A DNA stretch of 64,000 nt from Burkholderia sp. Bp9143 (GTDB taxonomy: Bacteria > Pseudomonadota > Gammaproteobacteria > Burkholderiales > Burkholderiaceae): contig NZ_QTPO01000030.1 of the NCBI RefSeq assembly GCF_003853645.1, positions 41,518 to 105,517 of the forward strand, read 5' to 3'. The translations under genes and the position numbers were made by a program. The first letter of the stretch is position 1. The number at the start of each line of letters is the position of its first letter. Below are positions 35,145 through 42,419 of this stretch, in pieces. The notes beneath the pieces were generated by a model. The model saw only the letters and a program-made list of their open reading frames with translations, was not told where the DNA came from and did no database searches.

Positions 35145-35934
35145 GGCGTGCAAAGCCTCCAGAAACGTCGATATGGCTGCCCGTCGTATAGGACGACAGA
35201 TGCGTTGCGAGATAAAAAAGTGCCCAGGCTGCCTCGTCGGGCTTGCCGAAGCGGTTCAGCGGAATGTTCTTCTTGCGGGCGAGCGCGCCCGTCCAGTCCT
35301 CCCAGCTTTCGCCGGCTTGCGCCTGTGCTTCGTGGCGGCGGCGCCACTGACCCGACTCGACGATGCCGATCAGGATCGAGTTCACGCGGATGCGCTGCGG
35401 TGCCAGTTCGGTCGCGAGCGACTTCACGAGGCTCAGCACGCCCGCACGCGCCGACGACGTCGCGACCATGTGCGGCTCCGGCTGCAGCGCGAGCAGCGAG
35501 TTCACGCAGGTAATCGTCGGCGCCTGAGCGTCGCGCAGCAGCGGCAGGAACGCGCGCGTCGGGCGGATGATGCTGAAGTACTTCAGTTCGAGCTCGTCGC
35601 GCCATGCGTCGTCGGTCGTGTCGGCGAAAGTCGACACACGGCCCTGGCCTGCGTTATTGACGAGCATGTCGGCCCGGCCGAAGCGGTCGGACACGGCTTG
35701 CGCGAACGCGGCCACGTCGGCTTCGTCGAGCACGTTGCAGCGCACGGCGAGCAGTTGCGCGCCCGGATATTTCTCGCCGAGCATCGCTTCGGCGCGTGAG
35801 AGACGTTCACCGTCGCGGCCGCAAATCGCGACCGACGCGCCGGCCTGCAGGAACCGTTCGGCAGTCGCGAGGCCGATGCCGGACGAACCGCCCGTCACCA
35901 CCGCCACCTGCCCGGTCAGATCGATCTGGATCAT
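35137..35934 (-). CDS. SDR-fold protein with degenerate catalytic residues
   Basis: 265-residue protein with a good SDR fold: TGGSSGIGLA cofactor loop at residues 14-23 and NNAG at 93-96. S146 is present, but the positions of the catalytic Tyr and Lys (13 and 17 residues later) hold Thr159 and Arg163 in VATSSARAGV. It therefore lacks the YxxxK pair needed for ordinary hydride-transfer chemistry. It may use a different mechanism, bind cofactor without turnover or act on a special substrate. Its ATG overlaps the IclR stop (ATGA), so it is tightly coupled in the operon. Confidence 0.85.
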   Translation of the reverse strand: MIQIDLTGQVAVVTGGSSGIGLATAERFLQAGASVAICGRDGERLSRAEAMLGEKYPGAQLLAVRCNVLDEADVAAFAQAVSDRFGRADMLVNNAGQGRVSTFADTTDDAWRDELELKYFSIIRPTRAFLPLLRDAQAPTITCVNSLLALQPEPHMVATSSARAGVLSLVKSLATELAPQRIRVNSILIGIVESGQWRRRHEAQAQAGESWEDWTGALARKKNIPLNRFGKPDEAAWALFYLATHLSSYTTGSHIDVSGGFARHV

Positions 35935-36791
35935 CGGAGTCCTAATGCTTTGAGAAACGTGTGCTCGTCGTCCGAGCGGTAATTGAGCCGCCGCGACAGT
36001 TCCGCCGCCGCGCGCTGCACCTTGTCGATCAGCCCGTCGGCGATCAGCGCCGCGTCGATCTCCGGTCGCGGCACCGTGACCGTGATGCACGCGACGATCC
36101 TCTGCGTGTCGTTGCGCACCGGCGCCGTGACCACCGAGATGCCGCGCTCGAACGACGAATTGCTGACGCCGTAGCCGCGCAGCGCATCCTCGCGGATCAC
36201 TTCGTACAACGCGTCGACCGATTCCGGCGTCGCGCCCGTCATCCGGTTCAGCGTGCCTTCCGGATACAGCGCACGCAGTTCCTTCAGCGACAGGTCGCCC
36301 ATCAGCACGTGGCCGTGGGTCGTCGCATGCGCGGGCAGCCGCGTGCCGACGTTCACGCGAATCGAGCTGAACACCGGCGACTGGCTCTGCGCCTTCGCGA
36401 CGAACACCACGTCGCGGCCGTCGCGGATCACGATGTGCGTCGTGAAACCAGTCGCATCGCGCAGGCTCTCGATCACCGGCAGGCCGAGATCGGTCAGCTC
36501 GAGCGAGCTCAGGTATTCGAAGCCGAGCCGCAGCACGGCGATGCCGAGCTTGTAATTGCGATCCTTGTCCGCGCGCTCGAGAAAGCCGAGCGATTCGAGT
36601 GTCTGCAGCAGACGGAACACCGTCGTGCGCGGAATGCCGAGGCGCTTGGACAATTCCGGCGCACCGAGCACCGGCTCGCGCGGCGAGAATTCGGCGAGGA
36701 TCCGCAAACCGCGTTCGAGACCCGGCACCACGTAGTTGGCCTCGGACTTCGCGGTGTCCGCATCCTGTTGTTGTTGCAACGGTTCGCTCAT
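35931..36791 (-). CDS. IclR-family transcriptional regulator (in-operon)
   Basis: 286-residue IclR regulator. The N-terminal winged helix spans about residues 23-85 (VPGLERGLRILAEFS, LSKRLGIPRTTVFRLLQTLESLGFLE). The C-terminal effector domain includes THIVIRDGRDVVFVAKAQS, GTRLPAHATTHGHVLM and the closing GISVVTAPVRNDTQRIVACITVTVP. It is encoded in the middle of the operon, joined to neighbours by ATGA overlaps on both sides, implying autoregulation. The paired TGTTCC-N6-GGAACA operators at the operon and porin promoters are its probable targets. A close paralogue lies at 42420-43364, so which of the two acts there is open. Confidence 0.92.
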   Translation of the reverse strand: MSEPLQQQQDADTAKSEANYVVPGLERGLRILAEFSPREPVLGAPELSKRLGIPRTTVFRLLQTLESLGFLERADKDRNYKLGIAVLRLGFEYLSSLELTDLGLPVIESLRDATGFTTHIVIRDGRDVVFVAKAQSQSPVFSSIRVNVGTRLPAHATTHGHVLMGDLSLKELRALYPEGTLNRMTGATPESVDALYEVIREDALRGYGVSNSSFERGISVVTAPVRNDTQRIVACITVTVPRPEIDAALIADGLIDKVQRAAAELSRRLNYRSDDEHTFLKALGLR

Positions 36792-37684
36792 TCCAGCCCC
36801 CGTTGACGGTCGCATTGACGGCAGAACGTGTCGATCAGCGACGAATAGACCGCCGGCGCTTCCACGTAACCCGCATGACCGGCCTGCGGAATCACCTGCA
36901 GCCCGACGTGCGCGGCCGCGGCGATCCGCTCGCACGCGGCGGGCGGCGTGATCGCGTCGTTCGCGCCGACCGCCACCGCCGTGCGGCCGCGAAACCCGGC
37001 GAGATCGGACGCGAGATCGGCGTTCGCCAGCAGATGCGTGGCCTGCGCATAGCCGGCCGGCACGATGCGCGCCATGTTCCAGCGCACCCATGCACGCGCA
37101 TCCTCGCTCGCGAAACCCGACAGCATGTTGCCGCTGCGCTGCTCGGCAAGCCCGGCCGCGCCGAGTTCCTCGAGCATCGCAAGGCGTGCATCGCGGCGCG
37201 TGTCGCGCGTTTCCGCGGGCGCGCTGCCATAGCCGCCCGCGGGCGAGATCAGCAGCAGGCCGGCGATTCGCGCGGGCATCACGCGGGCCAACCCGCCCGC
37301 GATGATCGCGCCGAGCGAATGCCCGACCAGCACGCAGCGTTCGATGCCGAGTGCCTCGAGCCACGCGTTCAGCGACGCCGCGTAATCGGCGGCCGCCGGC
37401 GACGCGCCGTGCACGGGGGTCGACACGCCGTAGCCGGGTGCATCCCACGCGAGCACGCGGCGCGACGCGCCGAGCGTGTCGAGCAGGCGCACCCATGATG
37501 CGGCGCCCGAGCCGATCCCGTGCAGCAGCACGACGGGCAGCGCGCGGCCCGCATGCTGCGCGCCGGCCTCGCGATAACCGATCGTGCCCGCCGCGCCGGC
37601 CGCGCAGCGCTGTTCGGGAAATTGCCCGAGCAGCGCGGCGAACGCCGCGGTGCGGTCGCGTTCACGTTTGTCGATGACACTCAT
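36788..37684 (-). CDS. alpha/beta hydrolase, meta-cleavage product hydrolase-like
   Basis: 298-residue alpha/beta hydrolase with HGIGSGAASW (oxyanion side), the nucleophile Ser123 in VGHSLGA, a later acid residue in VAVGANDAITPP and the catalytic His in QAGHAGYVEAP. Serine hydrolases of this shape (BphD/MhpC-like) split C-C bonds in extradiol ring-cleavage products, which fits the extradiol dioxygenase in the same operon. An ester or lactone hydrolase is an alternative. It overlaps the IclR start by 4 bp and lies 18 bp after the cupin. Confidence 0.85.
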   Translation of the reverse strand: MSVIDKRERDRTAAFAALLGQFPEQRCAAGAAGTIGYREAGAQHAGRALPVVLLHGIGSGAASWVRLLDTLGASRRVLAWDAPGYGVSTPVHGASPAAADYAASLNAWLEALGIERCVLVGHSLGAIIAGGLARVMPARIAGLLLISPAGGYGSAPAETRDTRRDARLAMLEELGAAGLAEQRSGNMLSGFASEDARAWVRWNMARIVPAGYAQATHLLANADLASDLAGFRGRTAVAVGANDAITPPAACERIAAAAHVGLQVIPQAGHAGYVEAPAVYSSLIDTFCRQCDRQRGLE

Positions 37685-37702
37685 TGCTTGCTCCGCCCCG
37701 TC

Positions 37703-38230
37703 TCAGCGCTTGATCTTCGCGAGCGGCGAATCCGGCGGATACGTCGGCGTGATGGGCTTCGGCGAACCGAGCATCACGCACATCAGCGCGTCTTCCTCGC
37801 CGATGTTGATTTCCGTGCGATACACGCCCGGCGGCACCGAGATCAGGTCGCGCTCGCCGAGGATCGCTTCCCAGCTCTCGCCGTCGCGCTCGCAGATCAC
37901 CTTCATCTTGCCGCGCAGCACGAAGAAGATTTCCTCGACGTCGGTGTGGATGTGGCTGGGGCCGATGTTGCCGGCCGGGATGACCATCGTCGAGAACGTG
38001 AAGTTGCCGGCCGGCACCGTGTTGACGTCCTTCGCGACGCCCGTGCCGCCCGTGCCGACGTAGCGCATCTGCGCACGGCGATACTTCGGGTCGTAGTCGG
38101 CCTGGAACTTCAGCGCATCCCAGTCGTAGCGCCGCGTCGCGTAGCGCGCGACACGCCCTTCCATCCAGTCGCCGAAGCTTGCGTCTTCCGGCTGGTCCCA
38201 CGACTTGCGTTCGAGATCTGCGTCCGCCAT
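37703..38230 (-). CDS. cupin-domain protein
   Basis: 175-residue single-cupin protein. The first cupin motif is GPSHIHTDVEEIFFVLRGKMKV (two His and a Glu for metal) near residue 97-118; the second is PPGVYRTEINIGEEDALM, with the final metal His not obvious. It could be a metal-dependent dioxygenase, isomerase or decarboxylase, or a binding protein. The ATG at 38230 is preceded by AGAGGA. It lies between the second SDR (34 bp) and the hydrolase (18 bp) in the operon. Confidence 0.82.
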   Translation of the reverse strand: MADADLERKSWDQPEDASFGDWMEGRVARYATRRYDWDALKFQADYDPKYRRAQMRYVGTGGTGVAKDVNTVPAGNFTFSTMVIPAGNIGPSHIHTDVEEIFFVLRGKMKVICERDGESWEAILGERDLISVPPGVYRTEINIGEEDALMCVMLGSPKPITPTYPPDSPLAKIKR

Positions 38231-38264
38231 CGTCCTCTCCTTCATTCAGAGTAAAAACTTCAAT

Positions 38265-39035
38265 TCAGTTCATTACGAAGCCGCCGTTCACCGGCAGCAG
38301 TTGACCCGTCACGAAGCGCGCGCCGTCCGACAGCAGGAACAGCACGGGGCCCGTCACGTCGTCGGGCACCTGCGCGCGCGTCAGCGCGCGGCCCTGCATG
38401 TAGAACGCGTGGCGCTCGGCCGGCACATAGGCCGTCGCCTCGACTTCGGTGAGCCCCGGCGCGATCGCGTTGACCGTCACGCCGTGCGCGCCGAACTCGC
38501 GTGCCTGCGCATGCGTCATCGCGATCACGGCGCCCTTGCTCGCGACGTACGCGAGCAGCTTCGGCGCGCCCCACAGCGCGGTGTCCGATGCGAGGTTCAC
38601 GATCGCGCCGCGGCCCGACTGCGCGAGGTACGGCAGCGCCGCATTGCTGACGAGCCAGACGCCACGCACGTTCACGTTCATCACGGCATCCCAGGTCGAC
38701 ACGTCGAGTTCCGTCGACAGCTTGCCGCCCGAGTTCGTGATCGCCGCGTTGTTGATCAGCGCATCGACGCCGCCGAGCGCCGCCGCGCCCTGCGCGACGA
38801 AAGCCGTGACGCTCGCCGGATCAGCCAGGTCGAGCGTGAAGAAGTGCGCGGTGTGGCCGGCTTGCGCGAGCTGCGCCGCCAGCGCGCGGCCCTCTTCGGC
38901 GAGCACGTCGCCGAACGCGACCTGCGCGCCCGCCGCGACCAGCGCCTTCACGAACGCTGCGCCGAGACCGCGCGCACCGCCCGTGACGAGCACGCGGCGC
39001 CCCGGCAGCGACACGACCGGTGCGAACTCAGCCAT
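38265..39035 (-). CDS. SDR dehydrogenase, probable cis-diol/alcohol dehydrogenase
   Basis: 256-residue classical SDR with complete motifs: TGGARGLG (residues 18-25), NNAA near 95, and the triad S150, Y163 and K167 (YVASK). Directly after a Rieske oxygenase gene, such an enzyme usually converts a cis-dihydrodiol to a catechol with NAD, or oxidises an alcohol product. Its start overlaps the oxygenase stop by 8 bp. Unlike the other SDR in this operon it has an intact active site. Confidence 0.88.
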   Translation of the reverse strand: MAEFAPVVSLPGRRVLVTGGARGLGAAFVKALVAAGAQVAFGDVLAEEGRALAAQLAQAGHTAHFFTLDLADPASVTAFVAQGAAALGGVDALINNAAITNSGGKLSTELDVSTWDAVMNVNVRGVWLVSNAALPYLAQSGRGAIVNLASDTALWGAPKLLAYVASKGAVIAMTHAQAREFGAHGVTVNAIAPGLTEVEATAYVPAERHAFYMQGRALTRAQVPDDVTGPVLFLLSDGARFVTGQLLPVNGGFVMN

Positions 39036-40098
39036 TCGCGGGCTCCGATGCGGCGTGCGCCGCGCGGTGCGCGTCGAGCGCGGAAAGGTGTTCCTGCGCG
39101 CGCTGGCGCAGCATCCGGCGCACGCGCGTGATGCCGACGTCGTGCTGGTACAGGTATTCGTGATCGCGCGCGTGCGGCGCGAGGCTTTCGAGGACGTAGC
39201 GGTCCTGTTCGAGCACGTCCCAGTGCAGGCCCTCGAGGCGGTTGCGGTACATGAAGCGCCACACGTCGCGCTGCCAGCCGCTGACCTTGCGGGTACGCCA
39301 GAAGTAGACCTGGCAGTTGTCGCCGTCGACCGGCGTCGCGAAGCCGATGATCCCGAAGTTGCCGCCCGGGCCGAACTTCTGCTTGTACGGAATCGCGAGG
39401 CGCATCCACAGGCAGCCGGTGTCGCCGAGCTCGACCCAGTCGAAGTTCACGTCGCGCTGGCCGATCTTCTCGAACATCAGGCCCGTTTCCGTCTTGCGCA
39501 CGCGCATCTCGGCCTGCTTGTCGCCTTCGGCCATCGAGTGCGACGTCGCGTGCAGGTACGCACCGTGCATCGGGTCCATCACGTTGTCGATCGCGTACTG
39601 GTAATTGCACTTCCAGTTCGACACGCACAGGAAGTGGCCGTATTCGTCGGCGACCAGTTCTTCCGGCAGGTTCAGCGGCACCGGCTCGCCGTGCGCTTCG
39701 TCGCCGAACCACAGGAAGATCGCGCCGGCCTTCTCTTCGACCGGATACGACTTCACGCACTTCGTGCCTTCGAGCGGACAGTTCGCGACCGCCGGCACAC
39801 GGTTGACCGTGCCGCCGCCGTCGACTTCGATGCCGTGATACCAGCAGGCGATGTTGCCGCCGAGGTTCCAGCCGAGCGACAGACGCGCGCCGCGGTGCGG
39901 GCAGCGATCTTCCAGCGCGTGGACCTTGCCCTCGTGATCGCGCCACAGCACGATCTGCTCGGACAGGCGCGTGAGGCCGACGGGCGCGTTCGACACCTGC
40001 CAGCTCGGGGCGACGGGATACCAGTAGTTCTTGATGCCGCGGTCGAGATAGTCGCGGACCGGGTCGTGTTGGACTTCGTATTGTTCGGGGGACGTCAT
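39028..40098 (-). CDS. Rieske non-heme iron oxygenase, catalytic subunit
   Basis: 356-residue ring-hydroxylating oxygenase alpha subunit of the phthalate/vanillate-demethylase type, which functions without a beta subunit. The Rieske cluster ligands are C66 and H68 (CPHRG), then C85 and H88 (CWYHG). The mononuclear iron site is N172, D175, H178 and H183 (DPMHGAYLH). It should add one or two oxygen atoms to an aromatic or N-alkyl substrate using electrons from the ferredoxin. Its gene follows the small HTH-like gene by 54 bp. No beta-subunit gene is present. Confidence 0.92.
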   Translation of the reverse strand: MTSPEQYEVQHDPVRDYLDRGIKNYWYPVAPSWQVSNAPVGLTRLSEQIVLWRDHEGKVHALEDRCPHRGARLSLGWNLGGNIACWYHGIEVDGGGTVNRVPAVANCPLEGTKCVKSYPVEEKAGAIFLWFGDEAHGEPVPLNLPEELVADEYGHFLCVSNWKCNYQYAIDNVMDPMHGAYLHATSHSMAEGDKQAEMRVRKTETGLMFEKIGQRDVNFDWVELGDTGCLWMRLAIPYKQKFGPGGNFGIIGFATPVDGDNCQVYFWRTRKVSGWQRDVWRFMYRNRLEGLHWDVLEQDRYVLESLAPHARDHEYLYQHDVGITRVRRMLRQRAQEHLSALDAHRAAHAASEPANG

Positions 40099-40152
40099 CA
40101 GTGTGCTCCGGATGCGGTTGTCGTCGGGTCGGCGGTCACGCGGCGCGCGCGC

Positions 40153-40464
40153 TCATTCCGCCAGCGAGGCCATTTCGGCGCGGAAGCGCTCGGGTGTCCA
40201 CGCCGTGCCGTCCGGCGCGCGGAAGCCGATGCGGTTCAGGCCCGCGACGACATCGTCCAGCTCCGTCGCGCCGCTCTCGAACACGCGTTCGAGCGCATCG
40301 CCAAGGTCGTTCTCGTACTGGGTCGGCTCGGCCTTGCGGTTCTGCCAGACCTGGTTCTCGACCTGCCCGGGGATCTCGATCTGCCCCTTGCCGGCGACGT
40401 TGTTCGGCTGCGGCGCCACCCACGGCTTCAGGAAGGGATTGAAGTTGACGGTCGCTTCTTTCAT
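40153..40464 (-). CDS. small recombinase-like HTH-domain protein
   Basis: 103-residue protein resembling the recombinase-like helix-turn-helix domain proteins that I recall beside Rieske oxygenases in proteobacteria. The N-terminal half is Pro/Asn-rich (NPFLKPWVAPQPNNVAGKG). The C-terminal half carries helices ending DVVAGLNRIGFRAPDGTAWTPERF, which resembles the recombinase HTH that reads a phage-like target. It is one base from the ferredoxin stop, so it is translationally linked. Whether it binds DNA or is an oxygenase accessory subunit is unknown. Confidence 0.7.
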   Translation of the reverse strand: MKEATVNFNPFLKPWVAPQPNNVAGKGQIEIPGQVENQVWQNRKAEPTQYENDLGDALERVFESGATELDDVVAGLNRIGFRAPDGTAWTPERFRAEMASLAE

Positions 40465-40465
40465 G

Positions 40466-40783
40466 TCATTCCACCTTGATCTGGATTTCCTCGCCGGCAA
40501 GGCGCACCGCGTACTGCTTCAGCGCGCGCCCGCCCGGGCCCTTCAGGCATTCACCCGTCTTGATGTCGAATACGGCCTCGTGCAGCGGGCATTCGACCGT
40601 GCCTTCGTCGACGAACCCCTGCGTCAGCAGCGCGTACGCATGCGGACACACGTTCTCGAGCGCATACACCTCGTCGCCGACGCGGTAGATCCCGATCTCG
40701 ACGCCGTCGGTCCGCTTGAACTCGATCGGCATGTCTTCCGACAGCGCGCCGGCGTGCCCGGCGCAAATCCATTGTTCAGACAT
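40466..40783 (-). CDS. Rieske [2Fe-2S] ferredoxin
   Basis: 105-residue Rieske-type ferredoxin that shuttles electrons from the FAD reductase to the oxygenase. Cluster ligands are C46 and H48 (CPHAY), then C65 and H68 (CPLHEAVFD). Length and the GEIQIKVE-like end match BphA3/NDO-type ferredoxins. It is the first gene of the long minus-strand operon, 72 bases after the predicted transcription start at about 40855. The operator at 40827-40844 lies within its leader. Confidence 0.9.
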   Translation of the reverse strand: MSEQWICAGHAGALSEDMPIEFKRTDGVEIGIYRVGDEVYALENVCPHAYALLTQGFVDEGTVECPLHEAVFDIKTGECLKGPGGRALKQYAVRLAGEEIQIKVE

Positions 40784-40826
40784 CTCACACCCTTCCTTCT
40801 GATCGACTCTCGGTTCGCCCCGGGCT

Positions 40827-40844
40827 TGTTCCATACCCGGAACA
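40827..40844 (-). promoter_or_regulatory. IclR-type operator at catabolic operon promoter
   Basis: Minus-strand sequence TGTTCC-GGGTAT-GGAACA, with perfect 6-bp arms, lies about +12 to +29 relative to the start site predicted from the -10 at 40862-40867. It matches the porin-side operator at 16 of 18 positions when each is read in its direction of transcription. A repressor bound here would block elongation or promoter clearance. Confidence 0.75.
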
Positions 40845-40861
40845 GCAGTTTATGGATGGTG

Positions 40862-40867
40862 ATTATA
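40862..40867 (-). promoter_or_regulatory. -10 hexamer of the catabolic operon
   Basis: Exact TATAAT on the minus strand, 79 bases upstream of the ferredoxin ATG. No good -35 is visible at 16-18 bp spacing, which suggests that an activator may be needed. Confidence 0.6.
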
Positions 40868-41019
40868 GGAGCGACTTTCCACGAGTAAAACAAAAAGCTG
40901 CATGCCCTAGGGAAAATACTGACCGCCGGGTCGGCGATCGCCTCACCCTCTCTCATCAAATGTGATTTTTTCTTTTATGTCGGGGATTTAAGTCGGTTTT
41001 TCAGGATTACCGAACCCGT

Positions 41020-41038
41020 GGTGAGGATCGTCCTCACC
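41020..41038. promoter_or_regulatory. 8-bp inverted repeat in the operon/porin intergenic region
   Basis: GGTGAGGA-TCG-TCCTCACC lies at about -78 to -60 of the predicted porin transcript and upstream of the minus operon promoter. It could be a second regulator's site between the two promoters. Its sequence differs from the TGTTCC operators. Confidence 0.45.
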
Positions 41039-41063
41039 CCCATCCGGCCCGATAAATTTATTT

Positions 41064-41091
41064 TTGATCCGGCGCACGACGCCTCTATACT
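41064..41091 (+). promoter_or_regulatory. porin promoter (-35 TTGATC, -10 TATACT)
   Basis: TTGATC at 41064-41069 and TATACT at 41086-41091, 16 bp apart, predict a start near 41098 and a 135-base leader for the porin. Confidence 0.65.
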
Positions 41092-41111
41092 CCATTCCAT
41101 CAGAGGCACAC

Positions 41112-41129
41112 TGTTCCTTGTATGGAACA
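41112..41129 (+). promoter_or_regulatory. IclR-type operator at porin promoter
   Basis: TGTTCC-TTGTAT-GGAACA, with perfect 6-bp arms, lies at about +15 to +32 of the predicted porin transcript. It is nearly the same as the operon-side site at 40827-40844 in both sequence and distance from the start, so the two promoters are probably co-repressed. Confidence 0.75.
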
Positions 41130-41232
41130 CACGAAATGCCCGCCCGGTGGTGAAGAACGCGCGACGGCCGGCCGTCCCCGCGCCCGCCGCCACGGCACGT
41201 TTCTCATCAGGTCTGGAGAGTCAGGAGATCAA

Positions 41233-42312
41233 ATGGTCAAGCACGCGGTAGCAGCAGCAATCATCGGAATGGGCGCGGTGTCGGGCGCCTGGGCACAGAG
41301 CAGCGTGACGCTGTACGGCAGCATGGATGCCGGCGTCGCCTATGTGAACAACGTCGGCGGCCACGCAAAGTGGGCGATGATCCAGGGCAACACGCAGCCC
41401 GATCGGTGGGGCCTGAAAGGCAAGGAAGACCTCGGCAGCGGCCTGTCGGCGATCTTCCAGCTCGAAAACGGCTTCTATACGAACAACGGCCAGTTCGCGA
41501 CCGCGAACACGATCTGGAACCGCGCGGCGTTCGTCGGCCTCAGCTCGGACCGCTACGGCACGCTGACGCTCGGCCGCCAGACGCCGCTCACGTTCGACTA
41601 TCTCGACCCGCTCAGCACCGCATACCTCGCGATGAGCTGGTATGCGTTCCACCCGGGCAACATCGACGGGCTCGCCGCGACCGGCAACGTGCCGTACAAC
41701 AACGCGGTCAAGTACCGCTCACCGAGCTTCGCCGGCTTCTCGGCCGCGGCGGCGATGGCGCTCGGCAACACGACGAACTTCTCGACCGGCAAGTCGGTCG
41801 GCGTCGCGCTGAACTATGCGAACGGGCCGTTCAAGGCGTCGGCCGTCTACTCGAACGAGCACGACCGCTCGATCCTGATCAGCCAGACGGGCATCACGTC
41901 GTTCCAGGGGCAGAACACCGCGAACGGCTACATCGCGAACAAGGTCGAGAACATCGGCGCGGGCGCGTCCTACCAGTTCGGCGACTTCCTCGTGCACGGC
42001 CTCTACACGCGCACGAAGATGCAGTCGAACGGGTTTTCCGACACGTTCCAGAGCTACGACGCGGGCGTGAACTACCGCAGCAGCGCGTTCAACACGATCG
42101 CGGGCGGCGCGGCGACCACGACGCTGGCCGGCCGCCGCTGGACGCAGGTCGAACTCGGCGACATCTATTCGCTGTCCAAGCGCACGCAGCTGTATGCGAA
42201 CGTGTTGTACGAGCACGGTTCGGGCGGCGCGAAGGCCGCATTCTTCACGGCCGGCACGTCGAGCACCGCGAACCAGGTGATCGTGCTAACCGGCATCCAC
42301 CACTCGTTCTGA
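41233..42312 (+). CDS. trimeric Gram-negative porin (OmpC-like)
   Basis: Outer-membrane porin of 359 residues of the beta-proteobacterial family. The signal peptide is MVKHAVAAAIIGMGAVSGAWA, with cleavage after AWA. The mature start QSSVTLYGSMDAGVAYVNN and the motifs DRWGLKGKEDLGSGLSAIFQLE, NRAAFVGLSSDRYGTLTLGRQ and the final Phe (GIHHSF) are typical of 16-strand barrels. It is divergent from the catabolic operon and shares its operator, so it likely admits the pathway substrate. An AGGAGA site precedes the ATG. Confidence 0.92.
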   Translation: MVKHAVAAAIIGMGAVSGAWAQSSVTLYGSMDAGVAYVNNVGGHAKWAMIQGNTQPDRWGLKGKEDLGSGLSAIFQLENGFYTNNGQFATANTIWNRAAFVGLSSDRYGTLTLGRQTPLTFDYLDPLSTAYLAMSWYAFHPGNIDGLAATGNVPYNNAVKYRSPSFAGFSAAAAMALGNTTNFSTGKSVGVALNYANGPFKASAVYSNEHDRSILISQTGITSFQGQNTANGYIANKVENIGAGASYQFGDFLVHGLYTRTKMQSNGFSDTFQSYDAGVNYRSSAFNTIAGGAATTTLAGRRWTQVELGDIYSLSKRTQLYANVLYEHGSGGAKAAFFTAGTSSTANQVIVLTGIHHSF

Positions 42313-42343
42313 GCGGCGACGGGCGCATGCGCCCGAGGCCGGA

Positions 42344-42379
42344 AACGAAAAGAGCAGCCCGCGGGCTGCTCTTTTCGTT
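42344..42379. terminator. bidirectional intrinsic terminator
   Basis: Perfect 36-bp palindrome between the converging porin and IclR genes. The G+C-rich core (GAGCAGCCCGCGGGCTGCTC) is flanked by A4 and T4 tracts, so it should terminate transcription on both strands. Confidence 0.85.
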
Positions 42380-42419
42380 CGCTATTGGCAAAGCCGCGCG
42401 ACGCGGCTCGCTCGATCGG

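Noticed and set aside
28813..36806. Long plus-strand frames opposite the catabolic operon (for example 30315-33227 and 33486-35513)
   Set aside because: They are shadows of the minus-strand enzymes, whose catalytic motifs are clear.
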